Shown here one piece after another: positions 31,689-42,420 of a stretch of DNA of 64,000 nt. The notes beneath the pieces were generated by a model that worked only from the letters and a program-made list of their open reading frames with translations, did no database searches and was not told where the DNA came from. The position numbers were made by a program, and so were the translations under genes. Positions within the stretch are counted from its first letter, which is position 1. Every line of letters begins with the position of its first letter. This stretch comes from Orobanche coerulescens. Lineage: Eukaryota; Streptophyta; Magnoliopsida; Lamiales; Orobanchaceae. The stretch covers positions 5,946,501 to 6,010,500 of the forward strand of contig CM065815.1 of the NCBI GenBank assembly GCA_033398695.1, written 5' to 3'.

Positions 31689-33340
31689 TCTAGGTTTATG
31701 GATACCTAGGCTTGTTGGTTATTTGGGTCTAGTTGTGTTTTGTTTTGCACATTGTCACACCGCTGCCGGCATCTCAGTACATCCAGTGCTCGTAAGTTTT
31801 CCTTACTCGATTCTCTTGTTTTCTCGTATTGAAATTTCACTTCTTGAACTGTGATTGCCTCTCTCGTACTTATCGTCGAGTTGTTTCTCGATCCATCCGG
31901 TTTGTGTACTTTTGATTCTAGTATTGCGCCGTCCTTTGTCTCTCTAGAGTATGTGCGCCGTTCTGGGCTTGACCGTTTGTCGTTTTGCGAGCCTTCCATC
32001 GCTAAACTTCCTAGCATTGGTGGGATCGTTGGTGATCAAAAGATCCGAGTTTTGCTCCGTGGTATATTGTGAGAGGGCTTGACTCTCTAGTCTTTTGCTG
32101 TGTGATGGGATCTGTGTTTGGTAATTGCGGTATACTAAATGTATATTGAGCCGAATGTACCGATGAGTTGGACACCGAAGGGTGCAGTATGATGTAGAAG
32201 TTTTGAACATGGATATGTTCCGGTATAGGTATTGATGGCAGAGTTTGTTGAGAAACTCACATAGCTGGTTTCGACATACGTCCAAATCAGTGATCTTTGG
32301 TTACGCTGTCAAAACTTGAAGAGATAGTTTGACATATGCTTGGAATTAGTATTCCCGAGTTGCGCTTGTTGAACTGGTGATTTTTGAATGCCGTATATGC
32401 GTGTGTTCGGAAATTGTTGGTACTTGGCTAATTATTGTTATTTACAACCAATGTGTTTCTATTAATAATAATACATGCGGCGTGCATGCTTGAAAATCTC
32501 TGAGACTTGATCGTATTGTGGGTTTTTGAAAGGTGACATGAATTTGGGCGATCCAGCCTTGTATTTTCAAATAAAACCTTGTGTCGTATTTAAAGGTCGT
32601 GTTTAAAAGTGTTTAGGACACTTTATAAAATGCTACCGCTGTTAAGCCCTTGTCGTTTTTAAAAGGGGTCTTGAAAATGATTTTTAACTTATCGGTTTTA
32701 TTTTCGAATAACTAGAGTATACGATTTTTAAAATCAGATTAGCCTGGGGAAACCTAGGCTGTCGAGTCAAGTTGTGTTTGTTGAGTTTTGTCTCGTCGGA
32801 TTCTGTCTGACTTAGTCGCATCGCGACGCGTTGTTTGGGATCATTGGTTGTGATTAGTATCGAGGGGCGGTCGTCACTTACGTGCGATCTATGGATGTAA
32901 AACTCCCTTCTTTGTGTTGTGCCTCGCGTGACACGAGTTATTTGTATGATTAGTCGTTGAATGATGGAATCCTTCTGTGGATTTTGATTTCACGATATGT
33001 GTTTATTAGACTCTCGTATTTGGTTTATACGAGGAGTGTCAATCCTTCCGATGTATTTTCGCACCGTATTTTATCCACGCGTGAGTTCTTTCAAACGGCT
33101 TTCGGTATTTTGCAAACCGAGTTTTATTTCAGAAACCGATTCCTTGAATCAAGTTTTGGCATTTTGGCCTTGAATATTTCATGATGGTTTGACAAATGAT
33201 TTTGTGAGCTTTGGAAAAATATTACCGTCATTGGTCTTTTTAGCATTTTCGAAATGAGATGGGAAATTGTGCTTAGCGTGGTAAACTCGTGTGAGAAAGG
33301 TTTACGGCATGTAACTTTTCGGATATGTTCTGTTGTTGTC
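31689..33340 (+). other. LARD interior, left part, non-coding
   Basis: T-rich on the plus strand with only short frames and no retroelement motifs on either strand. It may act in packaging or dimerisation (inference). Confidence 0.6.
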
Positions 33341-33351
33341 TCTGTGGGTCA

Positions 33352-33606
33352 TTAGCGCACGCTATGCTTTGCGGCTAGCGCGCGCAAGAGTGCGTTGGTA
33401 GCACGCTAAGGGGAGGATAGCGCACGCTACCTGGTAGTTCGAGCGATCCGGGAGCTACTGGGTGGTGCAAGTTCTCGTTAGCGCCCGCTAACTCTTGGGG
33501 TTAGCGCACGCTATCAGTGTATTTTTGGTCGGGAGTTTTGTTTGGTGCCGTGATAGCGCACGCTAACCTGAATGATTAGCGCACGCTAATTGTGTCGATA
33601 TAAATC
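33352..33606 (+). promoter_or_regulatory. Internal GCGCACGCT cluster and TATA box in LARD
   Basis: Eight exact or near copies of TAGCGCACGCTA lie between 33352 and 33590, then GATATAAAT at 33597-33605 and a T/C-rich leader (tttttcttcatttcttcttc). The design copies that of the LTR promoters although the surrounding sequence differs. Confidence 0.5.
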
Positions 33607-35657
33607 TTGGACACCGGTCTAAGTTGTATTTTTCTTCATTTCTTCTTCTTCCTCCATGAGTTTGAGACGTACCGACTCGGTTTCGCATCTGGGCTGATTT
33701 TTCTTCCATCCAAAGGTGTTTTGGAGTATCCTAGATGATTTTTAACATCATCTAATCCATTGTTCTTCGCCGAATCTAGGTATTTTCTTGAACCCCTAGA
33801 GTTGACTTTTTGGAATTTTGTTCTTGATATCGTTTTCCATCCAGTTTTGATAAACCGATTGTTGTTTTAACGATGTTGTTAAACATATCCTGAGGATTGT
33901 ATATTACTATCGTGATTTTGAGCGATTTGATGCGTTTGATATGATGTGTTTAAGTGAATGTTGATACGTGCGAATTTTGGGCATTTTGGCCTATTGTACT
34001 TCTGAAAAACCTTGAGTATCTTAGAAAATAAAACTCGAGACGTACTTTTAAAATGAATTATTTTCTCACAGTGCTCTCAAGGTGCCTACTAGTGCCACGC
34101 TATGTTTCAAAATTATTCTACTTTGAGGATCAAAATATTTTGAAATATTTCTAATGATTTAGAAAGCATTCGCTTAGACCGAAGGTCGAAAATAGTGAAA
34201 AGTTTTAATTTAACGAAAGGTGTCTTCATTTTTTTATTTTATTAAACGCAAGATGATTTTTAAAAGTCTCGATGACGATGTTTGTACTACTTTTTGATAT
34301 ATGATACTCAAGATCAATGGTGCTTGCAAGTTATTTTCAAAAGATGGTTTTCGTTTTCAAAACCTATCATTCCTATTTGTGGTCAGGAATATATGTGTGA
34401 TGTCCGTGCTCTCGTTAGGGTGTTAACCCGAGTTGTTGTTGAATTGGTGGTGTGAGCGTTGAGTCGTTTGCCACCACGGTTGTCGTGGTAGCCTCTGCGA
34501 GGTGTGAGATTGCTATTGGATGTTGTCGCCTCGTAGCGGTTTATGCGTTATCGCATATATGCGGCCGTTAGAGATCGGGTTGGTATGATTGTGTGCATCG
34601 GTGATTGTTCCGCGTTGTGTCGATTGCTTGTTATATTGTTACCTTGGTTCCGTTGTTGTAAGTTTCGGGCGAGGTCAAAAGTAATACCGTACTATTTTGA
34701 CTTCTATATCTTCTCTTTCTCCGATCTATCGATTCGCTCGTGTTCATTGATACCTTGAACTTGATCTATACCTTGGTTTCATCATTCGAGCAGTACATGT
34801 CTGGTTTTAGTCGATCTGGTTATCGCTGTGACTTTTCCGAATTCGGTTCGACTATTGTGAATCTTGTTCGGAAGTAACATCTTTTGGTTCTAATAGTTCT
34901 TTTATTCAAAGTGGATCGGATTTTGAACTTCTGTATTTTCGGCTCTACCAGCTCGTTTATGCTCGTTAACATTTCTGAACTTTTCCTATCCCTTGCTTTT
35001 GTTGATCGAACGAGGGTGGTATTATTTCGGAATGACTCGTTTGTCGTTGTGACTTTTCAATCGCTATTCCCTTTCCTGTGGATCTTATGGGAATGCACGT
35101 CTTGTTTATTCTCACGGTCATCCTGGGAGTTGTTGTTTGAATTTTATTATCCTACGTGTTTCGAACATGATCGTTCGATTTTTGTTGTCTCAATCGTTTG
35201 TTTGTTCAGTTTTTGTTCTCGTTCGTGATTGTTGAGCGTTCAGGCTCCTTCGTAATTCCCTTAAGTTCGAGAAATTAGTCTCGTTTTCGATCTTCCAATC
35301 TTTAGGCGGTGGAATTCCGTATTTGTTCAGCGTTTGGCTCGCATTTTGATTGATGAACCGTTGGGTTGGTCAATCATATTGATTTTCGTTCGTTGTGTTT
35401 TGTGATTGTTCAGATAATTGACTTGATTGTATTATCCGTTTAATGACGCTTGTCACTCGTTGATTTTATTATGTCTCTATCGGTGACGTTGTGTTAGTCG
35501 CCCTAGAGCGTATTTTCTCGCCGTATGTCTCTTTGCGTTCCTTGCAGCGTTTCGCCGTCGGGCGCGAGTCTTCGGTTTTGTGTATCTCGTCGAGTTTTCT
35601 TGGCAAGGGATATTGCTTCTCCCTACTTATTTTAAGTTTCGGGACGAAACTTCTTTT
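33607..35657 (+). other. LARD interior, right part, non-coding
   Basis: Long T-rich, gene-free stretch. A perfect 12-bp palindrome CGCATATATGCG sits at 34552-34563. The last 20 bases (gggacgaaacttcttttaag) resemble the end of gypsy interiors. Confidence 0.6.
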
Positions 35658-35670
35658 AAGGAGGGTAGAA
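35658..35670 (+). other. LARD polypurine tract
   Basis: AAGGAGGGTAGAA immediately precedes the 3' LTR; it is the usual plus-strand primer site. Confidence 0.85.
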
Positions 35671-38059
35671 TGTAATATCCGCAATTTTCGATTTTTGGTA
35701 AATTTCTTTTTTCGGCCGGAGTCCGTTTTGACGGCTCGCTCATGACCGTTTCGTCATTCTGAGAATGATTAATTCTACACTTTTTGTCATCCGAGTTCGT
35801 TTCGGTGTTGTTTTGTTGAGTTCTGTGCTTTTTAGCGACTTTTCCGCACTTGAGTTCGATTCTTGCGAATCTCGTCCGAAACTGCTGTTTCGAGTTTCCC
35901 GCAAGTCCGTTTAACTTTGTTAGACGTGTTGTGAACTTTGGTTTGGTCATTCGATCACGTATCGTGATTTCCAGGCGTTTTGGGCCATTTTGTAATTTCT
36001 TGAAAGTTACGGGTATCCATATCTGTATTTGTCGTCTTGACCCTTTTCTTGGTCGCGTATGATTAATTATTGCATTACGTTTTCATCTCGAGTCGTTGAC
36101 GTCGTCCGCGAACTTTTCGTCGTGTCCGCCTGCGTGCGTTTTGAAATCGAGGTGTCGGGTCGTGGCGACCGAGCGGTGGCCGGACGGCTATGGATCGCCG
36201 GACGAGTCTTGGACAGCGCCGAGCAGCACGGCAGAACCGCGTAGCGCACGCTACGGTCGGGATGTTGCGCGCTAGCTCGGCAGGTAGCGCCGCTGCCGAG
36301 TCACCCAGACGCTATCGCCCGGGCAGAGGTATTCGAGGTTCTCGACTCGGCCAGATCGGCGGGTAGCGCACGCCATTCTGTCCGAAGCGCGCGCTAACCG
36401 GGCAGGGTAGCGCCGCCGCCGGCCGACTAGCGTACGCACGGATGAGTTGTCGATCCGGTGGCTCTACCGGATGTCGGCCAGCGCGCGCAGCTTCCGGCCG
36501 TAGCGCACGCTAGCGGGAGACGGCGGTCGAGTCACGCGGCGGGGTGGTCGGTGGTGCCGGGTCATGCGGGCCATGTCCGAGAGTGCTCGGCCGACATCGG
36601 CCGATAGCGCACGCTAAGTCGGAAGGCTAGCGCACGCTAGTTCCGGCCAAGATATAAATGACAGACTGCCGACTTTCTCCGTCATTTTTCATTTCATTTC
36701 TCTTCGGTCCATGGTCGGGTTTCGGAGGAGACGAAACCATGTTGTTGAACAACAAATCCATGAAGTTCTTGAGGTTATATCGTTGATCAATCATCCTATA
36801 ACATCCTTCGATCCAGCGAATCAAGGTTAGATCTTTAGAACCCTACTTTTGGGTAGATTTTGGGATTTTCGCGTTTTTGTCCGATTCGTTCCGTTTTGTC
36901 GATTAATTCATGATGAATATGATTAATCTTGTTGGTATTCTTAGTTTCCCTACGGATTCATGGTATATTTCGTGATTTTTACGGAATCGAGAGGGTTTGG
37001 TTGTGGTCCGCCCTCGTTGTTGTTTATATACGAATATACATGAATCGTAGGCGGGTTTTCGGGTGTATTCCAATTCCGTATTCATTTATAAATGGTTGTG
37101 ATTGTATTCTTCGAATCGTTAGGTTCGGTTTCATTGGTTCCTAGCGTTCGTCGGTGACTTTCCTTTCCGTTCGTTGCGTCGTCAATAATTCAAGGCAAGT
37201 TTTTTGGAAACCTTTATGCTTAACGTGGAATGGTAATGTATTTTGTGTGTGATTTGCTCACCTCGTGTTGGTCCGACGGGATCAAGGAGGGAATCCAAAG
37301 GTTTGCGTCCCGGATTCATGAGTTTGTTTAGCTAGCCAGTGCGGGAGGGTCCTTAGAGGCCTCGTGCGGGAATTTATGATATGACTCTGTTCCCAAGGCG
37401 ATGCATGTGCGTGTTTTGCTTTATAATATAGCCAGTGCGGGAGGGTCCTTAGAGGCCTCGTGCGGGAATTTATGATATGACTCTGTTCCCAAGGCAAAAT
37501 TGTTTGACTGTTTATTTCCGGAAAAGACATGTCTTGTTTTGGTTTTCGAAATGATATTGGTGCATGTACTATGAAATGTGTAAGCGATTGGTTTGCTTTG
37601 AATACTTGTACTAGCGTAATTGCTAACCCCTTTGGGGACCCGTTGTCGGGGAAATTCTTATTATGGATTTCAGGTTATGTTCAGCCAGACGAGTGGGCAC
37701 TGGGATGGTACGAGGATGTCGGCCAAGGTTGTTGACATGTGCAATTGAGTCTTGTTATTTCCTACTGTCTCTTTTGATGTGGATGTTTTCCAAATTGTAA
37801 ACTTATAGATTGTACTCGCGAGTACTTTGGCTTTTCCTTTCGGATTGTGTTTGGACTTCATTGGAGTTACCGTATTTGTCGGTTGATGTTTATTATGCCG
37901 GTTGTACCGGACGTGTTGTTTTATGTTCTTGTTGTTAACAATTGTTTCCTTGCTAACCGAGACGGTTAGTCGAGAGGTGTTTTCTTGTGTTAGCCTGGTG
38001 GATCCCATGTAGGGGTCCACGGCGCTGTAATACACCTCGAATATCTTGGGGGTGTTACA
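35671..38059 (+). repeat. LARD 3' LTR
   Basis: 2389 bp. Outside the GC-rich zone it is almost identical to the 5' LTR; within 36090-36660 there are many indels. TATA-like GATATAAATG at 36651-36660. Confidence 0.94.
36241..36660 (+). promoter_or_regulatory. GCGCACGCT cluster and TATA box in LARD 3' LTR
   Basis: Counterpart of 29848-30274, with about eight copies of (T)AGCGC(A/G)CGCT before GATATAAATG. Confidence 0.55.
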
Positions 38060-38064
38060 ATACC

Positions 38065-39505
38065 AACTCGATACAATAAGTCCAGTCTAGTCGATCCGTT
38101 TCTTCCCCGGCCATCGCGAGCTGCTGTCGAAAGTGGAGCAGGAATAACCGAGCAGAGCGGCGCAGGTAATGTCCCCCCTCCCCACAGTGGTATTGTCATT
38201 GCCGAAGCACTTTCTAATTCATTCATCGAATGGAGAATTGAGAAAAAAATAGGCACGATCACTGTAGATAATGCTAGAGCGAATGATGTGGCACTAAGAA
38301 ATCTAAAGCAAAATTATGTGACTATTAGGGATCACTTACATTTGGATGGTAGACTTTTCCATGTGCGTTGTTGTGCACATATTCGCAATCTCTTGGTGCA
38401 AGATGGACTCAAACCAATTCAGTCCATTATTGACACAATAAGAGATGGAGTTAAATATGTTGCCGGTTCAGAGGGTCGCCGAAATTAGTTTGGTCTTTTT
38501 GCTACTCAATTTGGAGTTAAATCTAGGAAGCTAGTTCTAGATGTCCTGACACGCTGGAATTCAACTTATAATATGCTCTCAGTTGCATGAACTTTTAAGC
38601 AAGTGTTTCGTCATTTTGGTAATTGGGATAGGGGATTTGAGTATGTCCCCGATGATGAAGAGTGGGAAAAGGTTAGTAATGTATGTGAATTCTTAGAGAT
38701 CTTTAATGATGCCACACATGTCGTATCTGGTTCTCAATATCCAAGTGCAAATTTATTTCTCTCTGAGGTTTATAGAGTTAAAGAATTGCTAGATTTGAAA
38801 TGCAAGGACAGGAAATCATACATCAGAGATATGGCTACCCCATGAAGGAGAAGTTTGACAAATATTGGTTAGAATGTAATTTATATATGTCAATTGGCTC
38901 TGTGTTGGACCCAAAGTTCAAGTTGCAGCTTCTACGATTTTGTTTTCCTATCATCTATGAAGAAGAAGCGAAAAGTGTTTTGGCTACTGTTAAAAAAGCA
39001 TTGACTGATTTATATAAGGAATATGTTGATGAGAAAGTAGGTGAAAAAACAAATAAAGGGAAAGGGTCAACTTTAAAGTCATCATCGACTAGTGGTGGTT
39101 CGCAAACTTTGCATAGGCATTCAAGTGTATTGGGCAAGCCTGTTCTTTGGGGAATTTCGAAACATGGGTTATTTTTGAGCCAATCAGATATAAGTTTTCA
39201 TCCTATAAAAACAGAACTTAAGTTATATTTGGAAGAAAGCATTTATCCTGTTGTTGGAGAGCATTTTGAGGCATTAGACGGGTGGAGAGCAAATCGAGGT
39301 AAATATCCTGTATTGTCACTAATGGCTGCTGATGTTTTAGCTATTCCAATCACAACGGTAGCTTCTGAGTCAACTTTCTGTACCGGTGGTAGAGTAATTT
39401 AACCTCATCGTGCTTGCTTGAAACCTGAAACTGTCGAAATGTTGCTATGTGGAGCTGATTGGGCACGTGAACTTTATGGACTTAAGAAAACATCACAGGT
39501 GCATA
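38065..39505 (+). pseudogene. hAT transposase (Ac/RICESLEEPER-like), stops and a frameshift
   Basis: From about 38170 the frame reads SFIEWRIEKKIGTITVDNAR, HVRCCAHIRNLLVQDGLK, then TAG at 38486, LVLDVLTRWNSTYNMLS, TGA at 38588, and EWEKVSNVCEFLEIF. These are the RNase-H-like catalytic core of hAT transposases (D in TVDNA, CxxH-like CCAH, RWNSTY). A frameshift near 38830 leads to the DUF4413-like part (SVLDPKFKLQLLRFCFPIIY) and the dimerisation domain (KYPVLSLMAADVLAIP, ESTFCTGGRVI), cut by TAA at 39400. A GT donor follows near 39498. N-terminal BED finger is absent, lost before or with the LARD insertion. hAT transposases cut and paste the element. Confidence 0.88.
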
Positions 39506-40190
39506 TTTTTTTATTACATCCATATTCCATACCATACATGATATGATACATATTATGTTGTTAATTTTATTTTTTTTCTTCTACATTGTCAACTTATTAG
39601 AAGGATAATTTTAAGTTAAAGGAAGTGGAGATCGACTTGAACATTTCTAATAACGAAGGTATGTTTTCTAAGAATTTGTAAATCTTATTTTGTACTTTTA
39701 TTGTATTAAACTACTGATAGATTAAAAATTAAAAATCATGAATCATAATTCATATGTGATGTGATGTGTAATTCAATAACATTTATTTATTGTTTTTCAG
39801 CAAGTGGCTCGATCAATAACTGAAAGACGGTTCGATATATCAGTCCGTCGTTATGGTTTTTCGCTAAAGATTAAAGTTGTTGGCTTGTTGCGGATTGTTA
39901 GAATTCGGTTAGCTATTTTGATTTTGATTGACCGTGAGGTCCGTGAATGTATTTTTGAGTACTCTTTACTTGAGACGGACCGTGATTTTTTTTTTGTTCT
40001 GCGCTTCTTAGTTACTTCTTGTTCTTGGTAATTTTTTCCTAATTTTATGTTGGTTTCTTTTTCTTGCTTTTATTTTTTTACGTTATGATTTTCTTGTTTG
40101 ATGTTTATTAAAAAGTAAATTTTTGTAGAACAAAAAGCTTTGAATTTTATAGAAAAATATGCAGAAAATGTTGGAAAAATAAGTACAGCC
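39506..40190 (+). other. hAT 3' region with possible small exons
   Basis: Intron-like T-rich stretches with a short open piece at 39599-39658 (KDNFKLKEVEIDLNISNNE) and an AG acceptor before 39801. It may be the tail of the hAT transcript. No independent gene. Confidence 0.45.
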
Positions 40191-40386
40191 CGACTCGACC
40201 CAAATCCTACCCGACCCGCCCGACTCGACGAGCTACTCGGGTGACCCGAGTGTACTCGAGCGGGTCGAACTCGGCAGCCTCATGTGCTGCCCGACTCGAC
40301 TCGAGATAACTCGACTCGAATTCAGAAAATGAAAAACCCCGATTCTCGGGTGTACTCGACTCAAATCCGACCCGTTTGTAGCTCTA

Positions 40387-40765
40387 AAAACCTCTCCTCA
40401 TCCAGGACTTCGAATCTACAGAGTCACCCTAATGAGATGTCCCCCCCCAAAAAAAATTAAAAATTAGAAAAACACCCTTGAGGTTACATCATGCTTGCAT
40501 TTTCGACATGCCACTTGGTGGAACTAATGGAAATTGGTGAGATAAATCAAATAATTTTACATTAGATCCCCCAAACTTCAAATATTCCAAATAACCCCAA
40601 CTTTTTCATCTTATACATTTACATCCCTTAATTTTTCTAAATATTACAAACCATCGTAAGAAAAGTTGGGGCTATTTGTAGAAGTAGCGCCCATTTCAGA
40701 GAGTGCAATGCATAGAAGGTGAAGTAGGCTAGTAGGGAATTGAGGGTGCTGTATGTAGTGCTATG
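40387..40765. other. Flank between two hAT elements
   Basis: AT-rich, with a C8 run at 40442. No gene or element end recognised. Confidence 0.5.
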
Positions 40766-40773
40766 GTTAAGAG

Positions 40774-41001
40774 TAGGGGTGGACTCGGTTCCATTCGGTT
40801 CGGTTTTTGACCGAAATCAATAACCGAACCAAATATTCGGTTTCGGTTTGGTTCGGTTCTTTTTGAAGTTCGATTCAGTTAAATTCAGTTTTATAAATAT
40901 TCGGTTCGGTTTTGGTTTGGTTTGATGTTTTTTCGGTTCTTCAAAATATAAATTCAATTATATTCAATAGAATAAGTTATATATAACAACAAGCCAACAA
41001 A

Positions 41002-41077
<76 letters not shown>

Positions 41078-41491
41078 TCAAGATAAGAGGTAGACTTGCA
41101 CAGCAATTTACAAATATGTCAAAAGATATAACAATCACAAATCACAATAGATCATTCTCTAAACCTAAATTAGTTGAATCACGAATTACACGAGCATATT
41201 ATTGGTCCTCCTTGGATCCATGAGGGTCTTAAAAGAGAAAAACAAATTACATTAAAATCTCAAACACATAAAACTCACAAAAGATGTCATTTTAGTATGT
41301 GACTTTGACTTCGGTCCATTTCGGTTGGTTCGGTCATTCCGACTCGAACCGAGAGAACCAAACCAAACCAATTCGGTTCGGTTCTGTTTTTCTATTTTTC
41401 GGTTCGGTCTTCTTTGGTTTCGGTTCTTCAATTCTTTTTTTGGATTTTTTCGATTTGGTTTTGAATTTTCGATTCCGAAATGTCACCCCTA
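40774..41491. mobile_element. Non-autonomous hAT, 718 bp
   Basis: Perfect 8-bp target duplication GTTAAGAG at 40766-40773 and 41492-41499. Ends TAGGGGTGGAC and the complement of TAGGGGTGACA. Both arms are dense in CGGTTCGGTT words in inverted orientation, so the element can fold on itself. Middle contains a (TA)36 tract. No coding capacity. Confidence 0.92.
41004..41075. repeat. (TA)36 microsatellite
   Basis: 72 bases of uninterrupted TA inside the non-autonomous hAT. Confidence 0.97.
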
Positions 41492-41499
41492 GTTAAGAG

Positions 41500-42420
41500 T
41501 GAAGATAGGGCGGTGGAAGATTGGTATTCTAGGGAAGAAAGAAATGTCGCCGTGTGGAGCAATTGTCACGTGTGAGAAGATGAAATGGGTTGGTGAGTGG
41601 CATGAGTTTTTGTTTTATTTATGTTTGTTTTGTTATAAACATTGAAAGAAAGAGGAAAATATGAGAGAAGATGGAGACACCAATGAAATTGTGTATATCA
41701 TTATGAAGGCCATAGGCCTCTATTTATAGGTACACATTTAGGATTTCATGGGCATATTAGTCATTCACTAAATACATGACTTATTTACAACACTCCCCCT
41801 TGAATGACTATTACATATATATCTGCTGGACTAGTTTGAAGAAAAACCCAACGGGAGAAAAACTTCCAAACTGTTTGGAGTGAGCTTGTAACACGCATAA
41901 CTTGCTGCATCATACTGCTGTTAGGAAAAGTTCTGAGCAATATATAATAATTGAACTTGCTCCCCCTCATATCGACCATTCTTGTATGAATATCCATGTG
42001 CCGCCTCAGTAAAACCTCACGGGACAAAAACTAAGTGATCATAAGAGTATACATTTCTCCGTATACAGAATATTCTTATAGGAGTATCCATGTGTTGCCT
42101 CATCAAAACCTTGTCAAGAAAATCCTGTGGGAAAAACTTGATCGAAGGAAAAAGAGTACAACTACTCCTTCTTACTTTAAATCTTGAGGTCTAATACCGA
42201 TCTCTGTAATGTCCTCATTATGCCATGAATATGTCTCGTTAAAACCTTATTAGGAAAAACCCTGTGGGAAAAATCCTAATGAAGGAAAAAGAGTACACTA
42301 TTCATGTTAATACGCCATCCTGGTTGCCTCGTTAAAAACCTTGCTAGGAAAACTCAATGAGATAAAACCTCAACCAAGGGGAAAAAAGAGTGCAACGCGT
42401 ATTTTTATATAAACATGATT
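41500..42420 (-). repeat. LTR-like region, minus strand, with four imperfect repeats
   Basis: A TATA box (TATAAATA on the minus strand, 41721-41728) is followed on that strand by a leader-like sequence. Upstream of it (41990-42400) four imperfect copies of a block with 'cct(c)gttaaaaccttattagg', 'aaaaccctgtgggaaaaa' and 'gaaggaaaaagagtac' repeat about every 100 bp. Such blocks are common next to plant copia-type LTR promoters. No clean LTR ends found. Confidence 0.5.

Larger units (their letters stand above)
29297..38059 (+). mobile_element. Large retrotransposon derivative (LARD), gypsy-type, non-coding
   Basis: LTRs 29297-31672 and 35671-38059 with perfect target duplication ATACC (29292-29296 and 38060-38064). 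Primer site TGGTATCAGAGC (initiator Met tRNA) and polypurine tract AAGGAGGGTAGAA are both present. No gag or pol motif is found in the 4.0-kb interior. LTR ends TGTAATATCC and GGGTGTTACA and the tract preceding the 3' LTR (gggacgaaacttcttttaag) resemble chromovirus Tekay/Del-type elements, which may supply the proteins (inference). Confidence 0.92.
28917..40386 (+). mobile_element. hAT element (non-functional) split by a nested LARD
   Basis: Left terminus TAGGGCTGTCAAACCGGTCG and right terminus complementary to TAGAGCTACAAACGGGTCGG form imperfect inverted repeats. Both subterminal zones (28930-29110 and 40190-40380) are packed with GACTCGAC, GGGTCGGGT and ACCCG words. The right part encodes a hAT transposase. 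The hAT alone is about 2.7 kb; the zinc-finger N-terminus is missing. I could not find a convincing 8-bp target duplication. Confidence 0.8.

Noticed and set aside
28909..40394. 8-bp target duplication for the large hAT
   Set aside because: Flanks gccaaaac and aaaacctc do not match; only aaaac is shared and out of register.
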